Below are positions 37,322 to 47,290 of a DNA stretch of 64,000 bases, in pieces. The stretch is from Acidobacteriota bacterium. Lineage in GTDB: Bacteria > Acidobacteriota > Terriglobia > UBA7540. A model generated the notes under the pieces. It worked only from the letters and a program-made list of their open reading frames with translations, did no database searches and was not told where the DNA came from. The position numbers were made by a program, and so were the translations under genes. The stretch is from positions 1 through 64,000 of the forward strand of contig SCRD01000017.1 of assembly GCA_004298155.1 (NCBI GenBank). Direction: 5' to 3'. Each line of letters begins with the position of its first letter. Positions within the stretch are counted from its first letter, which is position 1.

Positions 37322-39967
37322 ATGACGGCAGAGGAAAAACGAATTGAAGAATCGCGGCAACGTGAAGGCCACTGGAACCGCTGGGGGCCGTATCTCTCAG
37401 AGCGGGAATGGGGGACGGTGCGCGAGGATTACAGCGGCAACGGGACGGCATGGGAATACCTGCCTCACGACCACGCACGCAGCCGGGCTTACCGCTGGGG
37501 CGAAGACGGCATCGGAGGCATCTGTGACCGCCATCAATATATCTGCCTCGCATTTGCCTTCTGGAACGGCCGCGACCCCATCCTGAAAGAGCGCCTGTTC
37601 GGGCTGACGGGAAACGAAGGTAACCACGGAGAAGACGTCAAGGAATACTACTTTTATATCGATTCCACTCCGACGCACTCTTACATGAAGTTTCTATATA
37701 AATATCCCCAGGCAGAGTTCCCTTATACGCAACTGGTGGAAGAAAACCGCAGGCGGGGGCGAAGGGATCTGGAGTTTGAACTGCTCGACACGGGGGTTTT
37801 CAACGAAAACCGCTACTATGATGTTTTCGTGGAATACGCCAAGGCCAATGAAGAGGACATTCTTATCAGGTTAACGGCGTGGAACCGCGGCCCGGAAACT
37901 GCTGAACTGGACCTGCTGCCGACCGTCTGGTTCCGCAACCGGTGGTCATGGGGTCGCGGTGATCATCGTCCCAAGGTGTCAAAAGACCAAAGCATCGACG
38001 GCGACGCCGTCATGAAAGTGGAGCATGAATACTACGGCACGCGATGGCTGATTTGCGCGGACGCTCCCAGTCTGCTGTTTACAGAGAACGAAACCAATAT
38101 GCAACGGCTCTTCGGAGTGCAGAACCGGACGCCCTTTGTGAAAGACGGCATCAACAACTTGCTTGTCAATGGCGACAAGTTCGCCGTGAATTTGAGCGAT
38201 GGGACGAAAGGCGCGGCCCATTATCACCTGAAGATTGAGCCGACCAAAAGCGCGGAGATTCGATTGCGGTTCACGAACAATCAGCCTGCCTCTGGAATGC
38301 TGGGGGATTCGTTCTCTGGCATGTTCGAAGGCCGCATTGCGGAAACTGAGGAATATTACCGGACCATTGTGCCGGAAGGTCTTGCTGCTGATGCCAAAAG
38401 CGTGATGCGACAGGCGTTCGCTGGAATGCTGTGGAACAAGCAGTACTACCACTACGACGTGCGCACCTGGCTGGAAGGTGATCCTCCGTACCCCGCTCCT
38501 CCATCGGAGCGCTGGCAGGGCAGGAATCGCGATTGGGTTCATCTTTACAACAATGATGTGATCTCCATTCCTGATAAGTGGGAGTATCCATGGTACGCGG
38601 CGTGGGACCTGGCCTTCCATTGCATCACGCTGGCTCTGGTTGACCCGGACTTTGCCAAACAGCAATTGATCCTTCTGCTGCGCGAATGGTACATGCACCC
38701 GAACGGGCAGCTGCCGGCCTATGAGTGGGCTTTCGGGGACGTGAACCCGCCCGTGCATGCCTGGGCGGCGTGGCGCGTATACAAGATCGAAAAGAAGCGC
38801 AGGGGCAAGCCGGACCGCAATTTTCTTGAGCGTGCATTCCACAAGCTGATGCTCTATTTCACATGGTGGGTGAACCGGAAGGATCCGCAAGGCAACAATA
38901 TTTTCCAGGGTGGATTTCTCGGGCTCGACAATATCGGAATTTTCGACCGCTCCAAACCACTCCCGATGGGTGGATCCATCGAACAGTCCGACGGGACAAG
39001 CTGGATGGCCATGTACAGCCTGACCATGCTGGTCATGGCTTTTGAGTTGGCGAAGGAAGACGCCGCTTACGAGGACGTGGCGAGCAAGTTCTTCGAGCAC
39101 TTTGTCTACATTGTGGACGCCATGAACAACCGCGGCGGCGAGGGTATTGAGCTATGGGACGAAGAGGATGGCTTCTACTACGACGTCCTTCATATGCCTG
39201 ATTCACGCCACGTCTTCATGAAAGTCCGCTCGATGGTAGGCCTGATTCCATTGTTTGCGGTGCAGTCGCTGGACCCGGAAATCGTAAACAGGTTTCCAGG
39301 TTTCAAGGCACGGATGCAGTGGTTTATAGACTTCCATCCCAACATGGCCGACCTGATGGATACCAGCCGGAGCTCCAAGCATGGTGTGCGGCGGCTGCTT
39401 TCGATCCCCACGCGTGAACGGCTGCTGCGCGTGCTGAAATACATGTTGGATGAAAACGAGTTTCTCTCGCCCTACGGGATTCGCGCGCTTTCGAAATATC
39501 ATGAGGCGCACCCCTACTCACTGCAACTGGACAGCGAAACGCATTCGGTGGACTACGAACCGGCAGAATCCACCACGGGGCTGTTTGGAGGCAACAGCAA
39601 CTGGCGCGGGCCGGTTTGGTTTCCCGTAAACTTCCTGATCATCGAATCATTGCAAAAGTATCATTACTACTACGGCGACAATCTTAAGGTGGAATGCCCG
39701 ACAGGCTCGGGGAACATGTTGACACTCTGGCAGGTGGCCCGGATGATCTCGCAGCGCTTGTGCAGGATCTTCCTGCGAGGGGCGGACGGGCGACGTCCGG
39801 TTTATGGCGGCACAGAAATGTTCCAGACCGATCCCCACTGGCGTGACTTGATCTTATTCAACGAATATTTCCATGGCGACAACGGAGCTGGGATCGGAGC
39901 CAGCCACCAGACCGGCTGGACAGGCCTGGTGGCCAAGCTGCTGCAGCAGAGCGGCGTGGGTTGCTGA
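37322..39967 (+). CDS. GH63-like glucosidase
   Basis: 881 residues with no signal peptide, so cytoplasmic. [18 protein letters not shown] at the start, then a beta-sandwich and an alpha/alpha-barrel with conserved blocks [50 protein letters not shown]. This is the MGH1/GH63-like bacterial glucosidase group, which acts on alpha-glucosides such as glucosylglycerate or related storage sugars. No ribosome site precedes the ATG; TAGTAT lies 11-16 bases upstream, so translation may start from a leaderless RNA. Followed by the GH133-type gene. Confidence 0.88.
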   Translation: MTAEEKRIEESRQREGHWNRWGPYLSEREWGTVREDYSGNGTAWEYLPHDHARSRAYRWGEDGIGGICDRHQYICLAFAFWNGRDPILKERLFGLTGNEGNHGEDVKEYYFYIDSTPTHSYMKFLYKYPQAEFPYTQLVEENRRRGRRDLEFELLDTGVFNENRYYDVFVEYAKANEEDILIRLTAWNRGPETAELDLLPTVWFRNRWSWGRGDHRPKVSKDQSIDGDAVMKVEHEYYGTRWLICADAPSLLFTENETNMQRLFGVQNRTPFVKDGINNLLVNGDKFAVNLSDGTKGAAHYHLKIEPTKSAEIRLRFTNNQPASGMLGDSFSGMFEGRIAETEEYYRTIVPEGLAADAKSVMRQAFAGMLWNKQYYHYDVRTWLEGDPPYPAPPSERWQGRNRDWVHLYNNDVISIPDKWEYPWYAAWDLAFHCITLALVDPDFAKQQLILLLREWYMHPNGQLPAYEWAFGDVNPPVHAWAAWRVYKIEKKRRGKPDRNFLERAFHKLMLYFTWWVNRKDPQGNNIFQGGFLGLDNIGIFDRSKPLPMGGSIEQSDGTSWMAMYSLTMLVMAFELAKEDAAYEDVASKFFEHFVYIVDAMNNRGGEGIELWDEEDGFYYDVLHMPDSRHVFMKVRSMVGLIPLFAVQSLDPEIVNRFPGFKARMQWFIDFHPNMADLMDTSRSSKHGVRRLLSIPTRERLLRVLKYMLDENEFLSPYGIRALSKYHEAHPYSLQLDSETHSVDYEPAESTTGLFGGNSNWRGPVWFPVNFLIIESLQKYHYYYGDNLKVECPTGSGNMLTLWQVARMISQRLCRIFLRGADGRRPVYGGTEMFQTDPHWRDLILFNEYFHGDNGAGIGASHQTGWTGLVAKLLQQSGVGC

Positions 39968-40150
39968 AGCGCAGTTATCTCTGAGTTAAACCTCGCCCTT
40001 TACATCAGGTGAACACCTGCAAACGGAGTTTAGAACCGGCTCTACCCAATAAATTGACCCCAAGCCCTTGCGAGGTTAATGTTGAGCCTTGTGGGGAGGG
40101 TGGCGGCGCCTCACCACAGACGCTGCGGCGGAGGTCCGACAGGTGCCCTT

Positions 40151-42175
40151 ATGCATGATACCAGGGAGACGGAGTGTACACCTCTCATCAGCTTTGGACG
40201 TGAACTCTGCGGCGACCTCGCCTCAGCGGAATCGCGTGAATGGTTGGTCACGAACGGGCTGGGCGGATTTGCCTCCGGTACAGTGGGTGGACAGCTCACG
40301 CGCCGCTACCACGGTCTGCTGATTGCCGCCCTCAACCCCCCCGCGGGCCGCACGCTGCTGGTTCCGAAATTCGACGAGGTTGTTGAATACGATGGCAGAC
40401 CTTACCCCCTGGCTACCAATCACTGGCGCAGCGGAGTTATCGAACCGCAGGGCTACCGGAGGATTGAGGAGTTTCATCTTGAGGGCATGAGCCCGGTATG
40501 GACATATGCCTGCGGTGACGCGCTGCTGAGCAAAAAGGTCTGGATGGAGAAGGGTGCGAACACCACCTATGTGCGCTACCGACTCGAGCGGGCCGGCGAA
40601 AGCGCAACCCTGAGCATCAAAGCCCTGGTTAACTATCGTGACTTTCACAGCCTCACGCGAGCCGGCACCTGGCAGATGGAAATCAGCCAGGTAGAACGTG
40701 GCTTGTGCATCAACGCCTTTTATGGGGCCACTCCATTCTATGTGGTCAGCTCCTCGGGGAGTGTGAACCTCTTCCACCAGTGGTATAGGGCCTTTGAACT
40801 GTCTGCCGAAGCGTTTCGCGGCATGAACCACCAGGAGGACCATCTCCACGCGGGAACTTTTGAAGTGGAATTGAAGGCGGGCGAATCGGCCCTGATGGTT
40901 GTCAGCACTGATGCACGCCCCCACCTGGACGAACGCTCGGCGCTTGATCGTCTTGATGAGGACAGGAAAACGGTCATGGGGCAGTTTGGCGATGTGCACC
41001 GCGGTGTTCCAATTCCAGACTGGATTGACCAGCTTGCGCTGGCCGCTGACCAGTTTATTGTCAAGAGAAAGGTGAAGGATACAGACGAATACACAGTAAT
41101 TGCCGGTTACCACTGGTTCAGCGACTGGGGCCGTGACACGATGGTAGCTCTTCCAGGGTTGACGCTTGTAACCGGTCGGCCGGAAGTGGCCCGCAGTATC
41201 CTTCTGGCATGGTCTGGGTTTGTGGATGGTGGCATGCTTCCCAATCGCTTTATGGAATCTGGCGAGAAACCTGACTACAATACCGCGGACGCCGCCCTTT
41301 GGTATTTCAACGCTGTGCGTTCCTACTGGAGTCATACGCGTGACAAGGAGTTTCTCAAGCAAATTTTCCCGGTGCTCTGCGACATAATTGCAGCCCATAT
41401 GCGCGGCACACGCTACAACATTCATCTTGACCGGAGTGATGGGCTGCTCTACGCAGGGCAGCAAGGCCTGCAACTGACCTGGATGGATGCCAAAGTGGGC
41501 AATCAGGTCGTGACGCCGCGCATCGGCAAACCGATTGAGATCAACGCGCTGTGGCTGAACGCGCTGGCCGCGATGAAGGAATTTGCGGACGAACTGGGAA
41601 GCCCGGCGGACGACTTCCAGCAAGCTGTCCAGGACGCGACGAAAGGATTTGAGCGGTTCTGGAATGATTCAAAAGGATACTGCTTTGACGTTCTGGACGG
41701 GCCCGCAGGAAATGACTCTTCGTTGAGGCCCAACCAGATCTTTACAGTGGCATTACCGGAAAGTCCATTTGAGCCCGAACGGCAGCGGACCATCGTAGAT
41801 GCAGTGAGCCGTTACTTGCAGGCATCCCCGGGATTGAGGACCTTAGCACCCGATGATCCCCAATACAAGGGTACTTACGCCGGGAACCAGGAGGATCGCG
41901 ACGGGGCTTACCATCAGGGGACTGTTTGGGGATGGCTGCTGGGCCCGTTTGTAAAAGCGCATCTCCGGGTCCACAATGATCCATCTGCTGCAGCATCATT
42001 TCTGGCGCCAGTAGCCCACCAGATCCATGCACAGGGCCTCGGTACGGTCGGCGAGATTTATGACGCCGACCCGCCGTTCCTGCCACGTGGTTGCATCGCC
42101 CAGGCCTGGACTGTGGGTGGAATTCTCGAAGCTTGGGAAAAGACGGCAATGCACGACTTGCCTGTGGGGAAATAG
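40151..42175 (+). CDS. Amylo-alpha-1,6-glucosidase / glycogen-debranching-like enzyme (GH133)
   Basis: 674 residues, cytoplasmic. N-terminal GDE domain with [16 protein letters not shown] near residue 30 and [14 protein letters not shown]. The C-terminal alpha/alpha-barrel contains [19 protein letters not shown], the characteristic block of archaeal-type debranching enzymes, and [20 protein letters not shown]-type residues (here [17 protein letters not shown]). It likely hydrolyses alpha-1,6 branch glucose in glycogen. Start at ATG 40151 is preceded by AGGTGCCCTT; 24 upstream codons are open. 183 bp separate it from the GH63-type gene. Confidence 0.93.
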   Translation: [674 protein letters not shown]

Positions 42176-42241
42176 GGCCGAGCATACCTGGCAAGATGTG
42201 TCTTTGCCGCTCTGTGGGATCCTGCGGCGCTGGCCGGCACT

Positions 42242-42484
42242 TTACAATTTGGCTGGTTTTGGCACCAGGGGCGCTAGCGCGCGCGCCTTGATTTCAGACT
42301 GGAATCCCACCTTCTTATGGGACCCATCGCAAAAAGGTTTGTCTTCCGAATGCCCACAGCGGCAAAGGCTGACCATTGTGCGGCCGGCAAGGTCAAACGC
42401 CGCGCCTTCAGAATCGACGATTTCAAAATCTCCCTCGATACGGATTGAGCCATTGCTACGGACCGTAATTTTTGTTGCTGCCAA
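42242..42484 (-). CDS. CDGSH iron-sulfur domain protein
   Basis: 80 residues. The C-terminal half carries CRCGHSEDKPFCDGSH, the mitoNEET-type motif with three Cys and one His that binds a redox-active [2Fe-2S] cluster. The N-terminal 40 residues form a small beta-cap (ITVRSNGSIRIEGDFEIVD). Starts at TTG 42484, strongly supported by AGGAGGAACC 1 base upstream. Downstream of the hemJ-like gene by 54 bp, so it may join the haem/oxidase row. Confidence 0.92.
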   Translation of the reverse strand: MAATKITVRSNGSIRIEGDFEIVDSEGAAFDLAGRTMVSLCRCGHSEDKPFCDGSHKKVGFQSEIKARALAPLVPKPAKL

Positions 42485-42538
42485 AGGTTCCTCCTAGTTA
42501 GCAAACAATAAGGACTGGCCGTGAATGAATTGTGCACC

Positions 42539-42973
42539 TTAAAAAGGCTTGATGAAGACCATGATCAGAACCCCGATAAACAGAAGCGCAATGCCGCCGT
42601 GGAGCATCATGCACTCCTTCCGTTGTAACCTGATCCTGCCGGCCTGAAAGGCCTTGGCACGGACGTATGTGATGACGTCCAGCACAATGATGATGACCAC
42701 CAGGAGCAGTTTGACGTGAAGCCATCCCGCGTGAAGGTAATAATTCATATTCATGGAAATCAGGATGGCGCCGGAAATCACTGTGATGATGGCGCCGGGA
42801 TGCGCGATACCATTGAACAGCTTCGCTTCCAGCCGGCCGAGAGCTTTGTGAGCTTCAGCAGAATCCGATTCGGCATCGCAGGCTAGAACGTGAGTGACTA
42901 CCAGGAGGCTTCCCAGCCAGAAAACGACGCCAAGAATGTGAAAGACCAGCGTCCACGTCATTAATGTACCCAT
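42539..42973 (-). CDS. HemJ/CopD-like membrane protein
   Basis: 144 residues with four hydrophobic helices. WTLVFHILGVVFWLGSLL near residue 7 and WLHVKLLLVVIIIVLDV near residue 85 contain a His and a His-Lys pair placed as in HemJ protoporphyrinogen oxidase, where they bind haem. The CopD/DUF2269 copper families are close alternatives. Neighbouring ctaB, DUF420 and cox3 favour a haem or cytochrome-oxidase role. The ATG at 42973 is chosen because the 36 codons upstream give a non-membrane, Arg-rich segment. Confidence 0.78.
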   Translation of the reverse strand: MGTLMTWTLVFHILGVVFWLGSLLVVTHVLACDAESDSAEAHKALGRLEAKLFNGIAHPGAIITVISGAILISMNMNYYLHAGWLHVKLLLVVIIIVLDVITYVRAKAFQAGRIRLQRKECMMLHGGIALLFIGVLIMVFIKPF

Positions 42974-43186
42974 GCCCAGTCGCCTCGGAATTTTTTCGAA
43001 TTCTGAAGATGGTTCTGTTAACCGCCATCCGCGCCGGCTTCGCCCGGCGGGGGGAGGCCGCAACCCATTATTGAAACACAAAACTTATTTCCATGCGAAA
43101 TGGATAAACAATCTGCCGAATGGGCAACGCTCTCCAGACTTCACCGGCTAGGCACCCGAGTTTGAAGACGGGTTAGCAAGGGCCTG

Positions 43187-43609
43187 TCATGCCGGCCGGT
43201 AGAGATGATAGAGCATCCAGTAAACCATCACGCCCGTGATGGAGACGTAGAGCCAGATGGGCAACGTCCAGCGTGCAACTTGCTTATGAAGTGCGAAGCG
43301 TTGGCGCAAGGCTCGATAAAGTGTGATGAAAACAAGCGGAACGATAACGACTGCCAGTACGGAGTGCGTTCCCAGCAGCAAAAAATAAAAAGTTCGAATG
43401 GCTCCGCGGCCCTGAAAGTAGACAATTCCTCGCAGATAGTGGTCGGCAAGATAGAGCACGAGGAAGACAGCGGAGGCAACAAAAGCGGACAGCATGCACA
43501 CCCTATGAGCCTGAATCTGCTTTCGACGGATAAAAAAGTATCCAGTGGCCAGCAATATGGCACTGAGAGTGTTGAGACAAGCTTCGATGGCTGGGAAATG
43601 GGAGATCAT
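43187..43609 (-). CDS. DUF420 membrane protein (CtaM/YozB-like)
   Basis: 140 residues and four transmembrane helices. HRVCMLSAFVASAVFLVLY and HSVLAVVIVPLVFITLYRAL contain His residues conserved in DUF420. In Gram-positive bacteria the homologue CtaM is needed to build aa3 cytochrome oxidase. It starts 5 bases after the ctaB stop, so translational coupling is probable. The oxidase-assembly role fits the context. Confidence 0.88.
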   Translation of the reverse strand: MISHFPAIEACLNTLSAILLATGYFFIRRKQIQAHRVCMLSAFVASAVFLVLYLADHYLRGIVYFQGRGAIRTFYFLLLGTHSVLAVVIVPLVFITLYRALRQRFALHKQVARWTLPIWLYVSITGVMVYWMLYHLYRPA

Positions 43610-43614
43610 GCGGC

Positions 43615-44544
43615 TCAGAGCCGGATTTTATCAATCATCATCAGGGCGAACACGAGCGGAAGGTAGAGTACGGAAGCCATCACCAGGCGCCTTGCCAGAG
43701 CATTGGTCCGCCTCCGTGCCAGGCGCGCTCCGTGGAGCAGAAAATAAGAGCCCAGGACGGCAGCGCCGAACAGGTAAACCTTCCCCATCTGGCCGATCAA
43801 CGTTGGGATCATGGTTACCACCACCAGAGCCACAAGGAAGGCAATGATCTGCATGCTGGTCAAGCGCCCATCCGCATCTTCCGGCGGGAGCATGTGAAGT
43901 CCGGCGCGGGAGTAATCTTCGCGATACATCCAGGCGATCGCCAGAAAATGAGGGAACTGCCAGAGGAACAGGATGGTATATAGGACCAGGGACCCAGCGT
44001 CCAGACTGCCGCGCGCTGCAGCCCAACCGATCAGCGGAGGCATGGCGCCCGGAAAGGCGCCGATCAGAGTGCAGAACGCTGTTCTCTTTTTAAGTGGAGT
44101 GTAAATCAGCAGATATGTCGTGAGCGTCAGCAAAGCGAGAACGCTTGCCAGCGGGTTGACTTCAACCCAGAGCAGCAGCCCCCCGCCAATTGCCAGAAGA
44201 AGGCCGAAGACCAATGCTTCCGTGGCTTTAATGCGTCCGGCCGGCAAGGGACGTCGGGCTGTCCGCCGCATGAATGCGTCTGACTTACGCTCGATATATT
44301 GGTTCAGGGTCCCGGTGCCGCTGGCGACCATCAGCGTACCCATCAGAGTATTCATTAACAGAAAAAAGTCCACGCGGCCGCGTAGTGCAACATAGTATCC
44401 AGCCAGTGTACTGATAACCACCAGGAAATTGACTTCCGGTTTGGTAAGCACCCAGTAATCTGCGAGCCTGCCAAAGACAATTTCCCGGAGGCTTCTGGAG
44501 GTCGCGCCACGGTCCCGGATTCTGTTCTCTGCTGCGGTACTCAT
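43615..44544 (-). CDS. ctaB: Protoheme IX farnesyltransferase (haem O synthase)
   Basis: UbiA-family prenyltransferase attaching farnesyl to haem b to give haem O for haem-copper oxidases. 309 residues and about eight helices. The first Asp-rich region reads NQYIERKSDAFMRRTARRPL near residue 82 (the CtaB version of NxxxDxxxDxxMxRTxxRP). MYREDYSRAGLHMLPPEDAD near 205 is the second polar loop. Between cox3 and DUF420 on the same strand, but a 470-bp gap separates it from cox3. Confidence 0.95.
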   Translation of the reverse strand: MSTAAENRIRDRGATSRSLREIVFGRLADYWVLTKPEVNFLVVISTLAGYYVALRGRVDFFLLMNTLMGTLMVASGTGTLNQYIERKSDAFMRRTARRPLPAGRIKATEALVFGLLLAIGGGLLLWVEVNPLASVLALLTLTTYLLIYTPLKKRTAFCTLIGAFPGAMPPLIGWAAARGSLDAGSLVLYTILFLWQFPHFLAIAWMYREDYSRAGLHMLPPEDADGRLTSMQIIAFLVALVVVTMIPTLIGQMGKVYLFGAAVLGSYFLLHGARLARRRTNALARRLVMASVLYLPLVFALMMIDKIRL

Positions 44545-45014
44545 GCTGCAAACCTATCTGGCCCTTTTACCGTGGGCGCAACGAACCAGAGGGCTGTGAA
44601 GGTTTACACGCTCCTGGTTCTCGGACGAGTCTCCGGAAGGCAATGCGAACCTTCGTTTTCGCCGAAGGGAAGAGATCCAACTGCGGATGATCTTACAACC
44701 CAACAATTTCCAACAGCGCTGCTGAATCCAGCTGGAACCTACGAATTCTTCCGTAACCGGGGCGCAAACTCACCCAAAAGTGAATCCGGAATCGGCAGGA
44801 AGAGTAATGTTCCTGTTGCGCCAGGCCGCCGCTTTCAAACCCAAACGCCTTCATAGACCCGGAAATCTGCAACACCCTCAAATTCTCGTGGCTGAGAGCT
44901 CACGATCGTGCCTGAGATCGAAACTGCGTATTCTACCATGTTTCTGTCGGCTTGTGGCACCCCATCCCTTACTTTATTCAGTCTGCGTGGATTCCCGGAA
45001 ACATGGCGGTTTGG
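44545..45014. other. 470-bp gap without recognisable gene
   Basis: Between ctaB and cox3. Neither strand holds a convincing open frame and no strong hairpin was found. The length is unusual inside a functional row and might hold a decayed gene or the ctaB promoter. Confidence 0.35.
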
Positions 45015-45695
45015 CTACAACTTAATTACCAGCAGAATTAGGAGGTATATCCACAGGCCATCCATAAAATGCCAGTATATGGCTGTGATGTCGACCGCGA
45101 TGCGCTTTCGTGGATTGATTACGATCCGGTGCCTGCGCAAGACCAGATACAACAAGGCGAGAATTCCACCCAGCAGGTGCAATCCATGGGCAGCCGTAAG
45201 GAGGTAGAGGAAAGAGCTACTGGGGTTTGTTGTAATGTATATGCCCTGCGCGGCCAGCTCTCTCCAGGCGACGAACTGACCCCCTATGAAAGTGATCCCA
45301 AGCGCCGTTGTGACGTATAGCCAGGCGGAAAATCGAGCGGGAGCATCCAACTTCAAAGCCCTTCTTGAGAGCTCAAGCGTAAGGCTGCTGGTGACGAGTA
45401 CAAGCGTGTTGAAATAAAGGAGATGGGGGACGGCGGTATGGACCCAGTCGGTTGATTCTACGGCGCGTTCAACCATGACGACCGTCAGCGCCAGGAAGAT
45501 CATAGAAATCGAGGCAATGGCGATCCATATGGCAATCCGGTACGCGCCCAGGGGGAGAGGCGTATTCGAAGGGCCCCGGTTCCTGCCTCTGCCCGAGCCG
45601 CCATTCCCACCACGGCCGTCATTGCCCCTTCCCGGCGGAGGAGAAGAGTGTCCGGGCAGCTTCGGTTCGGCTGGCGTTAAGACTGTCGATCCCAT
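45015..45695 (-). CDS. Cytochrome c oxidase subunit III, with Gly/Arg-rich N-terminus
   Basis: 226 residues from the ATG at 45695. The first ~45 residues are low-complexity Pro/Gly/Arg (SSPPPGRGNDGRGGNGGSGR), followed by five hydrophobic helices of the subunit III family: GAYRIAIWIAIASISMIFLA, LLYFNTLVLVTSSLTLE and LLTAAHGLHLLGGILALLY with the conserved His. It stabilises the haem-copper oxidase core, subunits I and II of which are not in the window. GGGG lies 6 bases upstream. It could instead be a subunit III of a cao/alternative oxidase. Confidence 0.9.
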   Translation of the reverse strand: MGSTVLTPAEPKLPGHSSPPPGRGNDGRGGNGGSGRGRNRGPSNTPLPLGAYRIAIWIAIASISMIFLALTVVMVERAVESTDWVHTAVPHLLYFNTLVLVTSSLTLELSRRALKLDAPARFSAWLYVTTALGITFIGGQFVAWRELAAQGIYITTNPSSSFLYLLTAAHGLHLLGGILALLYLVLRRHRIVINPRKRIAVDITAIYWHFMDGLWIYLLILLVIKL

Positions 45696-46063
45696 ATTAT
45701 TGCCCCGATCCGATAAGGTTAACACGACGGCCCACCGCCCGCCGCAGAAATTTGAAGCGTTGCAGGCTGCGCCAATCTATTTGGTTCAGCCTCATGGGTG
45801 GCAAAATCTCATTACGCAGTCGAACTGGTGTTATCATTCTGCCCTAAGTTCGGCACCTTGGACTTGGCTAGGCGTTAGAGCGCTTCGTGCGCAATTCTCT
45901 TTACCCCCCGCTGCAAAGAACAAGCCATGAGCAGCAGGGCTCCATTCCTACCGGACTTACCGGTACCTATCAAGGGCCGTCTTATCGATCGGAAAATGCA
46001 GCCCGGGTTCGTGCTTTTTAACTTCCGGTTGAGCAGCCCTTAGAATAATAAGGAGCCAACGAA
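45696..46063. other. 368-bp divergent gap
   Basis: Between cox3 (minus) and the M50 protease (plus). It should contain both promoters. Near the right end AAGGAGCCAACGAA forms the protease ribosome site. No RNA gene or repeat recognised. Confidence 0.4.
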
Positions 46064-46969
46064 ATGGCCGGCACGCAGGATCGTTCTCTCCACCTTTTTA
46101 ATTTCAAAGGGATTGATGTATTTCTCCACTGGTCGTGGTTTCTGGTTGCCCTCTTCGAAATCGAGTCTCGATCTGGGATGTATTCATCGATCATCTGGAA
46201 TGTGCTTGAGTATCTGGCGCTGTTCTTGATCGTTATGCTGCACGAATTCGGCCATGCGCTTGCTTGCCGGCAGGTGGGAGGCAAGGCCAATAGAATCCTC
46301 TTGTGGCCTCTTGGCGGGATTGCCTACGTACAGCCTCCGCAACGGCCGGGGGCCACGCTCTGGAGCATCGCCGCAGGCCCCCTGGTGAATGTTATCTTAG
46401 CGCCGATTCTATGGGCATTGATGATGATCTCGTTGTCTGGCTGGCCCAGGTCTGCGTCCGATGCCCACACCTTTCTCTCGACAATTGCCCTCATTAATTG
46501 GGTCCTGCTAGGCTTTAACCTGTTGCCAATCTACCCGCTGGACGGTGGACAAATATTGCGGTCGCTTCTCTGGTTCTGGGTAGGGCGTGCCAGGAGCCTG
46601 ATGGTCGCCTCGGTTATCGGGATGGTGGGTGTGGCGGGACTGTTCTTATACTCTTACGAGACACGCTCTGTTTGGAATGCTACCATTTCTGCTTTTATCC
46701 TAATTTACTGCTGGAGCGGATTGCGAAAGGCCCAGGGGCTCTCCCGAGTTGCCAGAGCGCCTCGGCGCGAGGGATTTGCATGCCCGTCCTGCAAAACCGT
46801 GCCTCCTTTGGGACCGTATTGGCTCTGTTATCGTTGCCGGAAAGCATTTGATACCTTCCAGGGAGAGGCCGTCTGCCCGAGCTGCCAGACGCGTTTCCCC
46901 ACGACATCGTGTCCCGAGTGTGGCTCCGTCAACCCGTTGAGCGCCTGGGCGATTGGTGCTTCCACCTAG
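46064..46969 (+). CDS. M50 site-2-protease-like peptidase with C-terminal zinc ribbons
   Basis: 301 residues. Membrane zinc protease. HEFGHALACR (HExxH, about residues 66-70) lies within helix ALFLIVMLHEFGHAL. The second metal motif is LLPIYPLDGGQIL near residue 153, the LDG form. About six helices in total. From residue 230 the tail contains four Cys knuckles (CPSC, CYRC, CPSC, CPEC), making two zinc ribbons that may recognise substrate or nucleic acid. Family members cut transmembrane regulators. Its ORF ends 106 bp before a strong terminator hairpin. Confidence 0.9.
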   Translation: MAGTQDRSLHLFNFKGIDVFLHWSWFLVALFEIESRSGMYSSIIWNVLEYLALFLIVMLHEFGHALACRQVGGKANRILLWPLGGIAYVQPPQRPGATLWSIAAGPLVNVILAPILWALMMISLSGWPRSASDAHTFLSTIALINWVLLGFNLLPIYPLDGGQILRSLLWFWVGRARSLMVASVIGMVGVAGLFLYSYETRSVWNATISAFILIYCWSGLRKAQGLSRVARAPRREGFACPSCKTVPPLGPYWLCYRCRKAFDTFQGEAVCPSCQTRFPTTSCPECGSVNPLSAWAIGAST

Positions 46970-47074
46970 TGTTCACTGATCGAGCCATTGAGAGCGATGC
47001 TGCAGGGCACCGATTGATGGCTGTGATTAAAGGTGGATTGGGCGCGAGCCCTTTGGAAATCCGCGGGCAGCATT

Positions 47075-47112
47075 GCACTGTCAGAGCCTATCGAGATAGG
47101 CTCTGACAGTGC
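47075..47112 (+). terminator. 18-bp perfect inverted repeat followed by T-run
   Basis: GCACTGTCAGAGCCTATC, then GA, then its exact reverse complement, then TTTT at 47113-47116. Placed 105 bp after the M50 stop. The stem is longer than a usual rho-independent terminator and strong in both directions. Confidence 0.75.
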
Positions 47113-47148
47113 TTTTGGAATCCGTCGATAGAGGGTTCAACGGTTGAA

Positions 47149-47164
47149 TGTTTCACGTGAAACA
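47149..47164. promoter_or_regulatory. parS site 1
   Basis: TGTTTCACGTGAAACA, a perfect match to the chromosomal parS consensus bound by ParB. It lies 127 bp before rsmG. Confidence 0.95.
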
Positions 47165-47290
47165 CGAGCTTACCGCGCCCTTACCTCTCGTCATTCTTCA
47201 GTCCGATCATCGGTTGGGCCTCTGCCGAACAACGGCGCCGCTTTCTAGACAAGTTGCGAGCGTTCCTGACATATTCTAAAATGCACCTTG

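Larger units (their letters stand above)
46970..47290. other. 321-bp gap with terminator and parS
   Basis: Holds the perfect hairpin at 47075-47112 and parS site 1 at 47149-47164, then the rsmG promoter region. No gene. Confidence 0.7.
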
